A stretch of 12,355 bases of DNA, taken from NCBI GenBank assembly GCA_945875065.1, contig CAMCJC010000042.1, positions 1 to 12,355 on the forward strand, written 5' to 3'. The notes beneath the pieces were generated by a model, which saw nothing but the letters and a program-made list of their open reading frames with translations, did no database searches and was not told the DNA's origin. Both the position numbers and the translations under genes were made by a program. The DNA is from an uncultured Propionibacteriaceae bacterium. GTDB taxonomy: Bacteria; Actinomycetota; Actinomycetes; Propionibacteriales; Propionibacteriaceae. This document shows positions 5,755 to 12,355 of this stretch, in pieces. Numbering within the stretch: position 1 is the first letter of the stretch; every line of letters starts with the position of its first letter.

Positions 5755-6880
5755 GTGACGAAGAAGAAGGCGCTGGCGTATCGCAGTGTTGACCGGGCGG
5801 GCAAGAGCTGGCTCCTCGACGAGTTGGTTGATTTGACCGGTTGGCACCCGTGACTACGCCCGCGCAGCGCTGCGTGAGGCGTTGGTGATCAAGCCTGTGA
5901 AGCCGCGTAAGCCCCGTGCCCGGGTTCTATGACGATGACCTGCTGCCGGTCTTGATCCGGTGTTGGGTTCATGCCAGTGCTTGTTCCGTTGTTGCGCGCC
6001 GAGGGTGGGATCACCATCTCGGATGCGCAGGCCGAACTTTTGGCGCAGATGTCAGCGGCCACGATCGACCGGATGCTCGTTGCCGAACGGTCGCGGATGA
6101 GGTTGCGGGGTCGCGCGCACACCAAACCCGGATCGTTGTTGAAACACCAGATCGCGATACGCACCTTCGCGGACTGGGACGACGCCATCCCTGGGTTCGT
6201 GGAGATCGACCTGGTCGCCCACGACGGCAGCGTCGCTACCGGTGAGTACTGTTACACGCTCACGATGACCGACATCGCCACCGGATGGACCGTCAATCGG
6301 ATTGGTGCCCAACCGGGCCCGCAGATGGGTCGTGGAGGGCATCGACCACGCCGCTGGGCAGTTCCCATTTGATCCGTGGCATCGACTCCGACAACGGCAG
6401 TGAGTTCATCAATCACCACCTGCTCCACTACTGCGAGGACCGCAAGATCACCTTCACTGGCAGGCGTTCGGGCAAGAAGAACGACGGCTGCTACGTCGAG
6501 CAGAAGAACCGGGGCAAGGGTGCGTGAGCTGGTCGGCTACTACCGCTACGACACGGCCGTCGAGCTGGACCTGCTGAACCAGGTCTGGGCCCTGGACGAC
6601 GCGTTCGGCAACTACATTCCTACCCAGCCTGAAACTCAAGTCGAAGCATCGCGACGGGGTCAAGGTCATCAAGACATACCACCCGGCCGCCACACCACAC
6701 CAGCGGGCCCTGTCGCACCCCGCCACCCGCAAACGGCCGATCATCACGATGAACGCCCGCTACAAGAAACTCCGCCCGGGGGCTCTGCAACGCCACATCC
6801 TCGACCTCACCGGCCAGCTCGAAACACTCGCCCAGGCCAAGGGCCGGACCCACCACGCCCCGCACGCCGAGACCGGCTGA
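5755..6880 (+). pseudogene. Integrase-core (rve/DDE) transposase, multiply frameshifted
   Basis: Fragments of one transposase are spread over three plus frames. GTG 5755 begins VTKKKALAYRSVDRAGKSWL, and the frame is lost near 5848 (an extra base in CACCCGTGAC) and again near 5930. The protein resumes at about 5971 with MPVLVPLLRAEGGITISDAQ, with an apparent internal deletion before it. Further shifts occur near 6303, 6370, 6515 and 6633. The catalytic acids are still recognisable: D at 6208-6210 (VEIDLV), D at 6390-6392 (GIDSDNGSEF) and E at 6498-6500 (GCYVEQKN). The C-terminus from 6522 (ARVRELVGYYRYDT) ends at TGA 6878-6880. At least five independent lesions make it non-functional unless the assembly is faulty. 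Confidence 0.8.
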
Positions 6881-6881
6881 A

Positions 6882-6975
6882 CCGGAGAAACCACGTGAGG
6901 CAACAACCCGGCCTACCCAGAGAGCCTCACCCGAGGCAACGACCAACCCATCCGGAGGTATTGACATGAGGCATT
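6882..6975 (-). repeat. Right end of the degenerate IS with two copies of the terminal motif
   Basis: Two related units lie at the right end: GGAGAAACCACGTGAGGCAA at about 6882-6901, and CACCCGAGGCAACGACCAAC..TCCGGAGGTA..ACATGAGGC at about 6929-6971. Both are inverted relative to the left end. The doubled unit on one side gives an asymmetric terminus. Confidence 0.5.
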
Positions 6976-6981
6976 ACGGGG

Positions 6982-7542
6982 ATTGACGAGACTCATGTGA
7001 CCTGGCCCGACTCGATGGTGCAGACCTGCGTGGTGCACCTGATCCGCTCCTCGAAGCGGTTCGTCGCCTACGGGGACCGCAAGAAGGTCGCCGCCGCCCT
7101 CAAGCCGGTCTACACCGCCTCTAGCGAGGACGCCGCCCTGGCCGAGCTCGCGGCCTCGCCGCTGGGGGCCCGCTACCCCGACACGGTCGCCGCGTGGGAG
7201 AGGGTGTGGGAGCGGTTCACACCGTTCCTGGCGTTCCCGCCGGCCCTGCGCCGTGTCATCTACACGGCGAACTCGATCAAGTCGTTGAGCTACCAACTGC
7301 GCAAGGTCACCAAGAACCGCGGTCACTTCCCCTCTGACGCGGCGGCCGTGAAGCTGCTGTGGCTGGCGATCTGCAACATCGAGGACCGTCGCGCCGCCGA
7401 GAGGGCCAAGGAGACCGGCCTGTCCACCCAGCAGTGCCGCAGCCGAGGACGCCTCGTCCAAGGACAGGTCACCAACTGCTGGAAACAGGCCCTCGCCCAA
7501 CTCACCGCCGCCTACCCCGACCGCATCAACCCCTACTTCTGA
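6982..7542 (+). pseudogene. IS256-family (Mutator-type) transposase, 3' half only
   Basis: The frame reads IDETHVTWPDSMVQTCVVHL from 6982 and continues to TGA 7540-7542. Diagnostic IS256 segments are TWPDSMVQTCVVHLIRSSKR, WERFTPFLAFPPALRRVIYT, ANSIKSLSYQLRKVTKNRGH and FPSDAAAVKLLWLAICNIED. IS256 transposases are about 400 residues; only about 186 C-terminal residues remain and the N-terminal catalytic half is absent. The usual NA(I/V)ES is NSIKS here, so the catalytic Glu region is altered. A GTG at 6997 is the first possible start but nothing suggests it is used. The break coincides with the right end of the neighbouring IS, so that element or a deletion at its edge removed the 5' half. Confidence 0.85.
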
Positions 7543-7545
7543 CAA

Positions 7546-7574
7546 ACCCACTTACACAAAAACATTGACAGGCT
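7546..7574 (+). repeat. Right terminal inverted repeat of the IS256-type element
   Basis: AACCCACTTACACAAAA followed by CATTGACAGGCTC begins a few bases after the transposase stop. Ends of actinobacterial IS256 elements commonly read GAGCCTGTCAA...TGTTTTGTGTAAGTGGGTT, which is the complement. The matching left end is missing, in line with the truncated transposase. Confidence 0.6.
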
Positions 7575-7580
7575 CCGAAA

Positions 7581-7857
7581 GCCCACACCGGGGTGTGTCG
7601 CCAACTCGGCATCGGCCAATCGATGGGCCAGGGTCGGATCGTGCTTCGATAATGCCGCAGCAGCGGAGGCGTTCTTCAACTCCCTGGAGCAGGAGGTCCT
7701 CCCACGCCACGACTTCGCCAACACCCGCCAGACCCAGGCCGTCATCCTGGACTGGTCCTACGAGCTCTACAACCACCAGCACCGACACCGCTCGGCGGGC
7801 ATGATGAGCCCCGTCAACTACAAGAACACCACGGCCCCCAACCAGCAAACCGCATAA
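7581..7857 (+). pseudogene. IS3-family transposase (orfB), C-terminal remnant with frameshift
   Basis: From 7581 the frame reads AHTGVCRQLGIGQSMG. A shift near 7628 then moves to the frame RVGSCFDNAAAEAFFNSLEQ, continuing through NTRQTQAVILDWSYELYNHQ and RHRSAGMMSPVNYKN to TAA 7855-7857. QSMGRVGS..DNA.AE.FF is the classic IS3 orfB C-terminal block with the last catalytic Glu. The N-terminal part is missing because the IS256-type element abuts directly at about 7575, which suggests that IS256 inserted into an older IS3 copy. It is not functional as read. Confidence 0.8.
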
Positions 7858-7981
7858 GGAAACCCTCCACGATTCGGGGGAACCACAGAGTGCCGGTCTG
7901 GGACACGAGCCGACCTCAGAGTCAGCGCCAGTGCTGGGTTCACTAGGATCGTGGCGCACCAGTGTTGGAACGGAGAACCCT
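7858..7981. promoter_or_regulatory. Intergenic spacer between IS3 remnant and permease; probable permease promoter region
   Basis: The first about 25 bp (AACCCTCCACGATTCGGGGG) look like an IS3-type terminal repeat. TAGGAT at 7944-7949 could be a -10 box 32 bp before the permease ATG, but the -35 region (GTCAGC at 17-bp spacing) is poor. The ribosome site is CGGAG at about 7971-7975. No stem-loop or riboswitch is evident. Confidence 0.35.
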
Positions 7982-9439
7982 ATGACCAGCGTCTCACCTA
8001 CCGAACCCACGCCCGCTTCCGGCGGGCTGTTGGAGAACGCCGGGCTCGACGTCATCGCCGAGTCTGATCGGAAGGGGCGGCCGCGCGACCTGTTCATGCC
8101 TTGGTTTGCCGCGAACATCTCGGTATTCGGCCTGTCCTGGGGCGCCTGGGTCGTGGCCTTTGGACTGTCCTTCTGGCAGGCGGTTATCGCCGGCGTTCTG
8201 GGAGCGACGCTGTCGTTCCTGCTCTGCGGCATCATCGCGATCCTCGGGAAGCGGGGGAGCGCACCCACCCTCGCGCTGTCGCGCGCCGCATTCGGTTACC
8301 ACGGCAACCGGTTGTCGGCGGCGATCTCGTGGATCCTAACCGTCGGTTGGGAGACGGTTCTTTGCGTCTCGGCCGCGCTGGCGTCGGCGACGGTACTGAG
8401 GGCGCTGGGGTGGGACAACGAGCTCGGCGCCCAGATCGTAGGCTTCCTAATCACCGTCGGTCTCGCCGCTTCCGCCGGCATCCTCGGCTTCGAGGCCATT
8501 ATGAAGGTCCAGACGTGGATTACCTGGGCCACCGCGATCCTGACCGTCGGGTACTTGATCCTCGTTGCCCCGAAGATCGATTTCGCGGCCCTGAGCGCCA
8601 TGCTTGGCGGGTCCCCGGCCGCCTTCACCGGAGCCCTCGTCATGGTGTCCGCCGGCTTCGGGCTCGGCTGGGTCAACGCGGCCGCCGACTACTCTCGCTA
8701 CCTGCCCCGCACGGCCTCGACGAAGGGCGTCATCGGGTGGACGACCTTCGGGTCGGCCCTGCCGGTCAGCGTGCTACTCGTTTGCGGCGTGATGCTCGTT
8801 GGCTCAGATCCGCAGCTGGGCGAGCACATCAACTCCGACCCGATCGGGGCGCTAACGACGATCCTGCCCACGTGGGTCCTCGTGCCGTTCGCGATCGTCG
8901 CGATCCTCGGACTGGCCGGCGGCATCATCATGGACCTGTACAGCTCTGGGCTATCCCTGCTGGCGACCGGCCTCCCCGTGCGCCGCCACGTCGCCACCGC
9001 CATCGACGCCACCTTGATGACGCTCGGCACCATCGCCGTCATCTTCGGGGCCAAGGACTTCCTAGGCCCGTTCCAGGGGTTCTTGACGACGCTCGGCGTC
9101 GTGATCGCCGCGTGGGCCGGCGTGATGATCGCTGAGGTCCTGCTGCGGCGCTCCGACTACGATGAAGCCGCCCTGTTCGACCCGAACGGCGTCTACGGGG
9201 CCGTCAACTGGGCCGCCATCGCGCTGATCGGAGCAGGATCGGTCGTCGGGTGGGGCCTGGTCACGAACGCCTCCGCCTCGTGGCTGTCGTGGCAGGGCTA
9301 CCTGCTCGGTCCGCTCGGCGGGCGTGAAGGCGACTGGGCGTTCGCCAACCTCGGGGTCCTGGCATCGCTGCTGATCGGGTTCGTCGGCCACCTGTTCCTC
9401 GGACGGGGCCGGGTCGCACGTCAGGAAGGACGCGCATGA
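7982..9439 (+). CDS. NCS1-family nucleobase permease (cytosine/purine permease type)
   Basis: A 485-residue integral membrane protein with about 12 hydrophobic segments, the normal size for the nucleobase:cation symporter-1 family. The N-terminal cytosolic stretch is followed by the family-typical PWFAANISVFGLSWGAWVV. The conserved AADYSRYLP motif is at about residues 234-242 after SAGFGLGWVN, and GGIIMDLYSSGLSL follows in the C-terminal half. I chose ATG 7982 rather than the in-frame GTG 7931 because CGGAG lies 8 nt upstream and the extra residues look like translated spacer. The stop overlaps the next gene's ATG (ATGA), so permease and phosphorylase are co-translated. The substrate could be cytosine, adenine, hypoxanthine or a related base; the partner phosphorylase makes a purine plausible, but this is inference. 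Confidence 0.88.
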   Translation: MTSVSPTEPTPASGGLLENAGLDVIAESDRKGRPRDLFMPWFAANISVFGLSWGAWVVAFGLSFWQAVIAGVLGATLSFLLCGIIAILGKRGSAPTLALSRAAFGYHGNRLSAAISWILTVGWETVLCVSAALASATVLRALGWDNELGAQIVGFLITVGLAASAGILGFEAIMKVQTWITWATAILTVGYLILVAPKIDFAALSAMLGGSPAAFTGALVMVSAGFGLGWVNAAADYSRYLPRTASTKGVIGWTTFGSALPVSVLLVCGVMLVGSDPQLGEHINSDPIGALTTILPTWVLVPFAIVAILGLAGGIIMDLYSSGLSLLATGLPVRRHVATAIDATLMTLGTIAVIFGAKDFLGPFQGFLTTLGVVIAAWAGVMIAEVLLRRSDYDEAALFDPNGVYGAVNWAAIALIGAGSVVGWGLVTNASASWLSWQGYLLGPLGGREGDWAFANLGVLASLLIGFVGHLFLGRGRVARQEGRA

Positions 9440-10224
9440 GCCCCACGGCCGTAGACGAGATCGCCGAGATCACCGGAATCAGGCATGACCTCTTGGTCGT
9501 CCTCGGCTCCGGCGCCGACCAGGCGTTGGCGGCATGGGGAACCCCGACCTCCTCCCGGCGCCTGTCCGACATCCCCGGTGTCCTGGCGCCGGTAGCTCCC
9601 GGACACGCCGACCTGTTAGAGAGCTACGACCGCGACGGCGTTCGCGTCCTGGTCGCGCACGGGCGCACCCACCTGTACGAAGGCCAAGGCCCAGAGCCCG
9701 TGACCGCGCTTGCCACGGCAGCCGCGGCCAACGGCATCCAGGCGGCGGTCCTCGTCAACGCCAACGGCTGCCTCCGTGACTGGTGCCTCGGAGACGTCAT
9801 GGCGATCGACGACCACATCAACCTAACCGGGGCGTCGCCCTTCAATGGCACACAATTCGTGGACCTTAGCGAGGTCTGGGACCGTGGACTGCTCGATGAA
9901 ATCGCGCCGATCACCCAGCGGCGCGGCGTCTATGCCGCGCTGCGCGGTCCCGAATACCAGACGAAGGCAGAAACGAAACTATTGGCTGCCGCCGGCGCGG
10001 ACTGCGTGGGAATGTCGACGGTGCTCGAAGCCATCTGTCTGCACCACCATGGGGTTCGCGTCGCGGGGCTCAGCGTCGTCAGTGACCTCTCGTTCGCCAC
10101 CGAGGCCACCGACCCTAACGAGGTCGTCCGGCTAGCAGCCGGCGCCCACCCCGTCATCGCGGCCTGCGTCGACGCGATCTGCGGCGAGTTGACGCGTCGC
10201 GAAGCCGTGAGGGTTAAGGCATGA
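9436..10224 (+). CDS. Purine nucleoside phosphorylase homologue (trimeric PNP/MTAP superfamily), predicted 6-aminopurine preference
   Basis: A 262-residue soluble protein, slightly shorter than trimeric PNPs. Phosphate and ribose residues are kept: S25 in LGSGAD, R77 and H79 in HGRTHLYEG (75-83), Y81, and GMSTV at 192-196. The expected reaction is nucleoside plus phosphate to base plus ribose-1-phosphate. The base pocket is unusual. Where human PNP has FE (201) in GPSFETVAE, this protein has YQ (Q175) in RGPEYQTKAE. Where PNP has ITN (N243), it has VSD (D217), as in MTAP-type TD. NAAG is NANG (N110), and the His257 position appears to be Pro227. These changes predict adenosine-like substrates rather than inosine/guanosine. 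AGGAAGGA precedes ATG 9436, which overlaps the permease stop by 4 nt. Confidence 0.85.
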   Translation: MSPTAVDEIAEITGIRHDLLVVLGSGADQALAAWGTPTSSRRLSDIPGVLAPVAPGHADLLESYDRDGVRVLVAHGRTHLYEGQGPEPVTALATAAAANGIQAAVLVNANGCLRDWCLGDVMAIDDHINLTGASPFNGTQFVDLSEVWDRGLLDEIAPITQRRGVYAALRGPEYQTKAETKLLAAAGADCVGMSTVLEAICLHHHGVRVAGLSVVSDLSFATEATDPNEVVRLAAGAHPVIAACVDAICGELTRREAVRVKA

Positions 10225-10260
10225 TTGCCCTCGAAACCTCACCGAGTAAGGAACCCCCAA

Positions 10261-12018
10261 GTGATCACTCGACTTAGCCAGCTTTTCGTTCGCACCTTGC
10301 GCGACGACCCGGCCGACGCCGAGGTCGCCAGCCATCGCTGGCTCGTGCGCGCCGGCTACATCCGCCGCGCCGCCCCGGGCGTCTATTCCTGGCTGCCGCT
10401 CGGGATCCGGGTCCTGCACAAGGTGGAGCAGATCGTCCGTGAGGAAATGGACGCCATGGGGGCGCAGGAGGTGAGGTTCCCCGCGCTGCTGCCTCGCGAC
10501 CCCTACGAGGCCACCGGCCGCTGGACCGAATACGGCGAGACACTGTTCCGGCTCCAGGACCGCAAGGGCGTCGACATGCTGCTCGGCCCTACCCACGAGG
10601 AGATGTTCACCCTCATGGTCAAGGACCTGTACAGCTCCTACAAGGACCTGCCCCTGTCGCTCTACCAGATCCAGACGAAGTACCGCGACGAGGCCCGTCC
10701 CCGGGCCGGCATCCTCCGAGGGCGCGAGTTCATCATGAAGGACTCGTACTCCTTCGACGTCGACGACGCCGGTCTTGAGGCCAGTTATCAGCAGCACCGG
10801 GAAGCCTACATCCGCATCTTCGACCGCCTCGGCTTCGATTACGTCATAGTCAAGGCGCACTCCGGCGCGATGGGCGGTTCGGCCTCCGAGGAGTTCCTGG
10901 CCGTCCTACCCGCCGGGGAGGACACATTCGTACGCTCCCCAGGCGGCTACGCGGCCAACGTCGAAGCCGTCGAGACTCTGACCACGGAGCCTGTCGATTA
11001 CGCAGGCGTCCCGGAGACGGAGGTTCTCGAGACCCCTGATACCCCAACGATCGCGACCCTCGTCGACCTGATTAACGACCGGTTCCCCCGTGGCGACCGT
11101 CCCTGGACGGCGGCTGACACGCTCAAGAACGTCGTACTCAAAGTCACCGATCCCGACGGTAAAACCCGCCCCCTGGTAATCGGCGTGCCCGGGGACCGTG
11201 AGGTCGACCCCAAGCGTCTCGAAGCAGCACTTCAGCCGGGAGTCGCAACACCGTTCGAGGAGGACGACTTCGCGAAGTACCCGAGCTTGGTCAAGGGATA
11301 CATCGGTCCGCAGATCTTGGGCCGAGACTCCGAGTCGGAGATCGAGTACCTCGTCGACCCGCGCGTCGTCGTCGGTACCGCTTGGGTTACGGGGGCCAAC
11401 GAGCAGGACCGGCATGTCGCGCACCTGGTGTGCGGCCGCGACTTCACCCCCGACGGCATCATCGACGTCGCCGAGGTCCGCGAGGGAGACCCAGCCCCCG
11501 ACGGCTCCGGCCCCCTCAGCCTCGCCCGTGGCGTCGAGATCGGCCATATCTTCCAGCTCGGCCGTAAGTACGCCGAGGCCCTCGACCTGAAGGTGCTCGA
11601 CCAGAATGGCAAGCTCGTCACCGTCACGATGGGTTCCTACGGGCTCGGCGTCTCCCGCGCCGTCGCCGCGATCGCCGAGGCGACCTGTGACGACAAGGGT
11701 CTCGCTTGGCCGCTGGCAGTAGCCCCGTTCCACGTCCAGGTGCTCGCAACCGGCAAGGGCGAGGAGCTTTTCGGGGCGGCCGAGAATCTCGCCGGCCAGC
11801 TCTCCGATCTCGGGCTGGACATCCTGTACGACGACCGTAAGGCCAGCCCCGGCGTGAAATTCGCCGACTCCGAGCTGCTCGGCATGCCGATCGTCGTCGT
11901 CGTCGGGCGTGGCCTGGCCGACGGGGTGGTCGAGGTTCGTGATCGACGCAGCGGCGAGCGCCGCGACGTGCCTGTAGCCGATGCCGTAGCGGCGGTCAAG
12001 GAACTCGCCGGGATTTGA
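10261..12018 (+). CDS. proS: Prolyl-tRNA synthetase, bacterial type with editing insertion
   Basis: A 585-residue class II aminoacyl-tRNA synthetase that charges tRNA(Pro) with proline in the cytosol. The N-terminus MITRLSQLFVRTLRDDPADA is the conserved actinobacterial ProRS start. The proline-sensing TxE loop is GPTHEE (109-114). Motif 2 is in YRDEARPRAGILRGREF (about 141-157). The INS editing domain against mis-charged Ala lies between motif 2 and motif 3 (roughly residues 210-400). Motif 3 is GSYGLGVSR at 458-466, followed by the anticodon-binding domain (LAVAPFHVQVL, KASPGVKFADSELLG). I chose GTG 10261, preceded by TAAGGA at 8-nt spacing, over the in-frame TTG 10225 that directly follows the PNP stop. 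It lies 36 nt after the phosphorylase gene and could be transcribed with it. Confidence 0.97.
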   Translation: MITRLSQLFVRTLRDDPADAEVASHRWLVRAGYIRRAAPGVYSWLPLGIRVLHKVEQIVREEMDAMGAQEVRFPALLPRDPYEATGRWTEYGETLFRLQDRKGVDMLLGPTHEEMFTLMVKDLYSSYKDLPLSLYQIQTKYRDEARPRAGILRGREFIMKDSYSFDVDDAGLEASYQQHREAYIRIFDRLGFDYVIVKAHSGAMGGSASEEFLAVLPAGEDTFVRSPGGYAANVEAVETLTTEPVDYAGVPETEVLETPDTPTIATLVDLINDRFPRGDRPWTAADTLKNVVLKVTDPDGKTRPLVIGVPGDREVDPKRLEAALQPGVATPFEEDDFAKYPSLVKGYIGPQILGRDSESEIEYLVDPRVVVGTAWVTGANEQDRHVAHLVCGRDFTPDGIIDVAEVREGDPAPDGSGPLSLARGVEIGHIFQLGRKYAEALDLKVLDQNGKLVTVTMGSYGLGVSRAVAAIAEATCDDKGLAWPLAVAPFHVQVLATGKGEELFGAAENLAGQLSDLGLDILYDDRKASPGVKFADSELLGMPIVVVVGRGLADGVVEVRDRRSGERRDVPVADAVAAVKELAGI

Positions 12019-12031
12019 TCTCAGGCTGAAC

Positions 12032-12073
12032 GAAGAAGGCGGCCCGCCTCGATCGGGGCGGGCCGCTTTCTTC
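12032..12073 (+). terminator. Strong rho-independent terminator after proS (probably bidirectional)
   Basis: GCGGCCCGCC (12039-12048) and GGCGGGCCGC (12057-12066) form a perfect 10-bp GC stem with an 8-nt loop. Flanking GAAGAA and TTTCTTC extend the pairing and give a T-rich tail downstream. It lies 14 nt after the proS stop and 8 nt past the convergent reductase stop, with A/G-rich sequence on the other side, so it can serve both genes. Confidence 0.88.
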
Positions 12074-12080
12074 ATGGGGG

Positions 12081-12355
12081 CTAGTTGCGCTCGTCGGGAT
12101 GGGAACCGGTTCGCTGCCCGTTCTCCAGCCCGGCGATCTCGGCCAAGTCGGCGTCGGTGAGGACGAAGCCGTCCACATCCTTGTTGCTGATCAGCCGCTC
12201 GAACTTGGTCGAGCGGGGGAGGACGGCACCCCCCAGCTGGACGTGCCACCGGACGATCACCTGCGCGACGGAAACACCATGCCTAGCCGCGATAGCCGCG
12301 AGGGCCGGGTCCTCCAAGAGCCGGCCGCGACCGAGCGGACTCCACGCCTGCGTGA
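12081..12355 (-). CDS. Aldo/keto reductase, C-terminal part (runs off the window)
   Basis: The minus-strand frame enters at the right edge and ends at TAG 12083-12081. The visible 90 residues begin TQAWSPLGRGRLLEDPALAA and continue with HGVSVAQVIVRWHVQLGGAV and LPRSTKFERLISNKDVDGFV. These are the strand-7/helix-7/strand-8 region of the AKR TIM barrel. AWSPLGRG is near the nicotinamide site, and PRSTKFERLISN (usually IPKS..peRi.eN) binds the NADPH 2'-phosphate. The catalytic Asp-Tyr-Lys-His residues lie upstream, outside the window. It resembles the 2,5-diketo-gluconate reductase group of about 275 residues. It converges on proS and appears functionally unrelated. The start and full length are not visible. 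Confidence 0.9.
   Translation of the reverse strand, partial: TQAWSPLGRGRLLEDPALAAIAARHGVSVAQVIVRWHVQLGGAVLPRSTKFERLISNKDVDGFVLTDADLAEIAGLENGQRTGSHPDERN

Larger units (their letters stand above)
5652..6975 (+). mobile_element. Degenerate insertion sequence with integrase-core transposase and related inverted ends
   Basis: The element is defined by related ends around a broken transposase. Reading inward, the left end (about 5652-5706) has ACTCATCT..ACCTCCGCCTGGG..GTTTGTTGCCTCATGTGG. The right end, reverse-complemented, has CCTCATGT..TACCTCCGGATGGG..GGTCGTTGCCTCGGGTG (about 6974-6928), plus a second inner copy TTGTTGCCTCACGTGG with TCTCCGG (about 6906-6883). The ends match imperfectly over about 45 bp. 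The transposase type resembles IS1202-like/ISNCY integrase-core elements common in Actinobacteria. I could not define a target duplication. The element lies directly between the RiPP promoter and an IS256 fragment. Confidence 0.6.

Noticed and set aside
6913..7551. Minus-strand open frame (212 codons) opposite the IS256 remnant
   Set aside because: Gly/Val/Leu-rich antisense translation of a recognisable transposase; no independent family motif.
8101..9135. Plus-strand 344-codon frame inside the permease gene
   Set aside because: Arg/Pro/His-rich out-of-frame reading of the NCS1 permease; no start signal.
10906..12249. Long minus-strand open frame (447 codons) opposite proS
   Set aside because: Antisense shadow typical of GC-rich coding DNA; low-complexity Arg/Gly/Asp composition, and it runs across the terminator.
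1..12355. CRISPR arrays, tRNA/rRNA genes, replication origins
   Set aside because: No regularly spaced repeats, no cloverleaf-like sequence and no rRNA segments were recognised on reading either strand.

Overview
The window looks like a high-GC Gram-positive (Actinomycetota) chromosome carrying a foreign island. The right half (about 7.98-12.36 kb) is GC-rich, has actinobacterial-type proS, and uses GTG/ATG starts with purine-rich Shine-Dalgarno sites. The left part (about 0.16-5.64 kb) is visibly lower in GC. Family placement is not possible from the sequence alone; a Propionibacteriaceae- or Actinomyces-like host is only a guess.

Layout. Positions 1-139 hold the 3' end of an IS5-like transposase. 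Positions 160-5641 hold a single minus-strand operon that reads as a compact RiPP (ribosomally made, modified peptide) cluster. In transcription order it contains: a sigma70-like promoter; a 10-codon ORF (MNTVSIAIMC); a perfect 14-bp hairpin; an APH-fold kinase; a HopA1-family protein; an unrecognised 268-aa protein; a flavin-dependent cysteine decarboxylase (HFCD/LanD type); a SAM methyltransferase; and an MFS exporter. The five enzyme genes from kinase to methyltransferase are joined by 4-nt start/stop overlaps. Positions 5652-7857 are an IS graveyard: a multiply frameshifted integrase-core transposase with recognisable inverted ends, the 3' half of an IS256-type transposase with its right end, and the 3' end of an IS3-type transposase. 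From 7982 come an NCS1 nucleobase permease, a purine nucleoside phosphorylase homologue coupled to it by an ATGA overlap, prolyl-tRNA synthetase, a strong terminator, and the 3' end of a convergent aldo/keto reductase gene.

How the genes work together. In class V lanthipeptides and thioamitides, an APH-like kinase phosphorylates Ser/Thr of a core peptide, a HopA1-like protein helps eliminate phosphate to give dehydroamino acids, and an HFCD flavoprotein oxidatively decarboxylates the C-terminal Cys. The resulting thioenol adds to a dehydro residue to form an aminovinyl-cysteine (AviCys) ring. All three activities are here. The decapeptide sits where the precursor gene belongs, ends in Cys, and has Ser five residues before it, the thioamitide ring spacing. 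It has no leader: an in-frame stop lies 15 nt before its ATG. No YcaO/TfuA, LanC or peptidase is visible. The most exciting reading is a leaderless or ultrashort AviCys peptide pathway. The main alternatives are a regulatory leader peptide with an attenuator hairpin, or a frameshifted precursor.

A second point of interest is the phosphorylase. It carries Gln and Asp where 6-oxopurine-specific PNPs have Glu and Asn, which predicts use of 6-aminopurine nucleosides.
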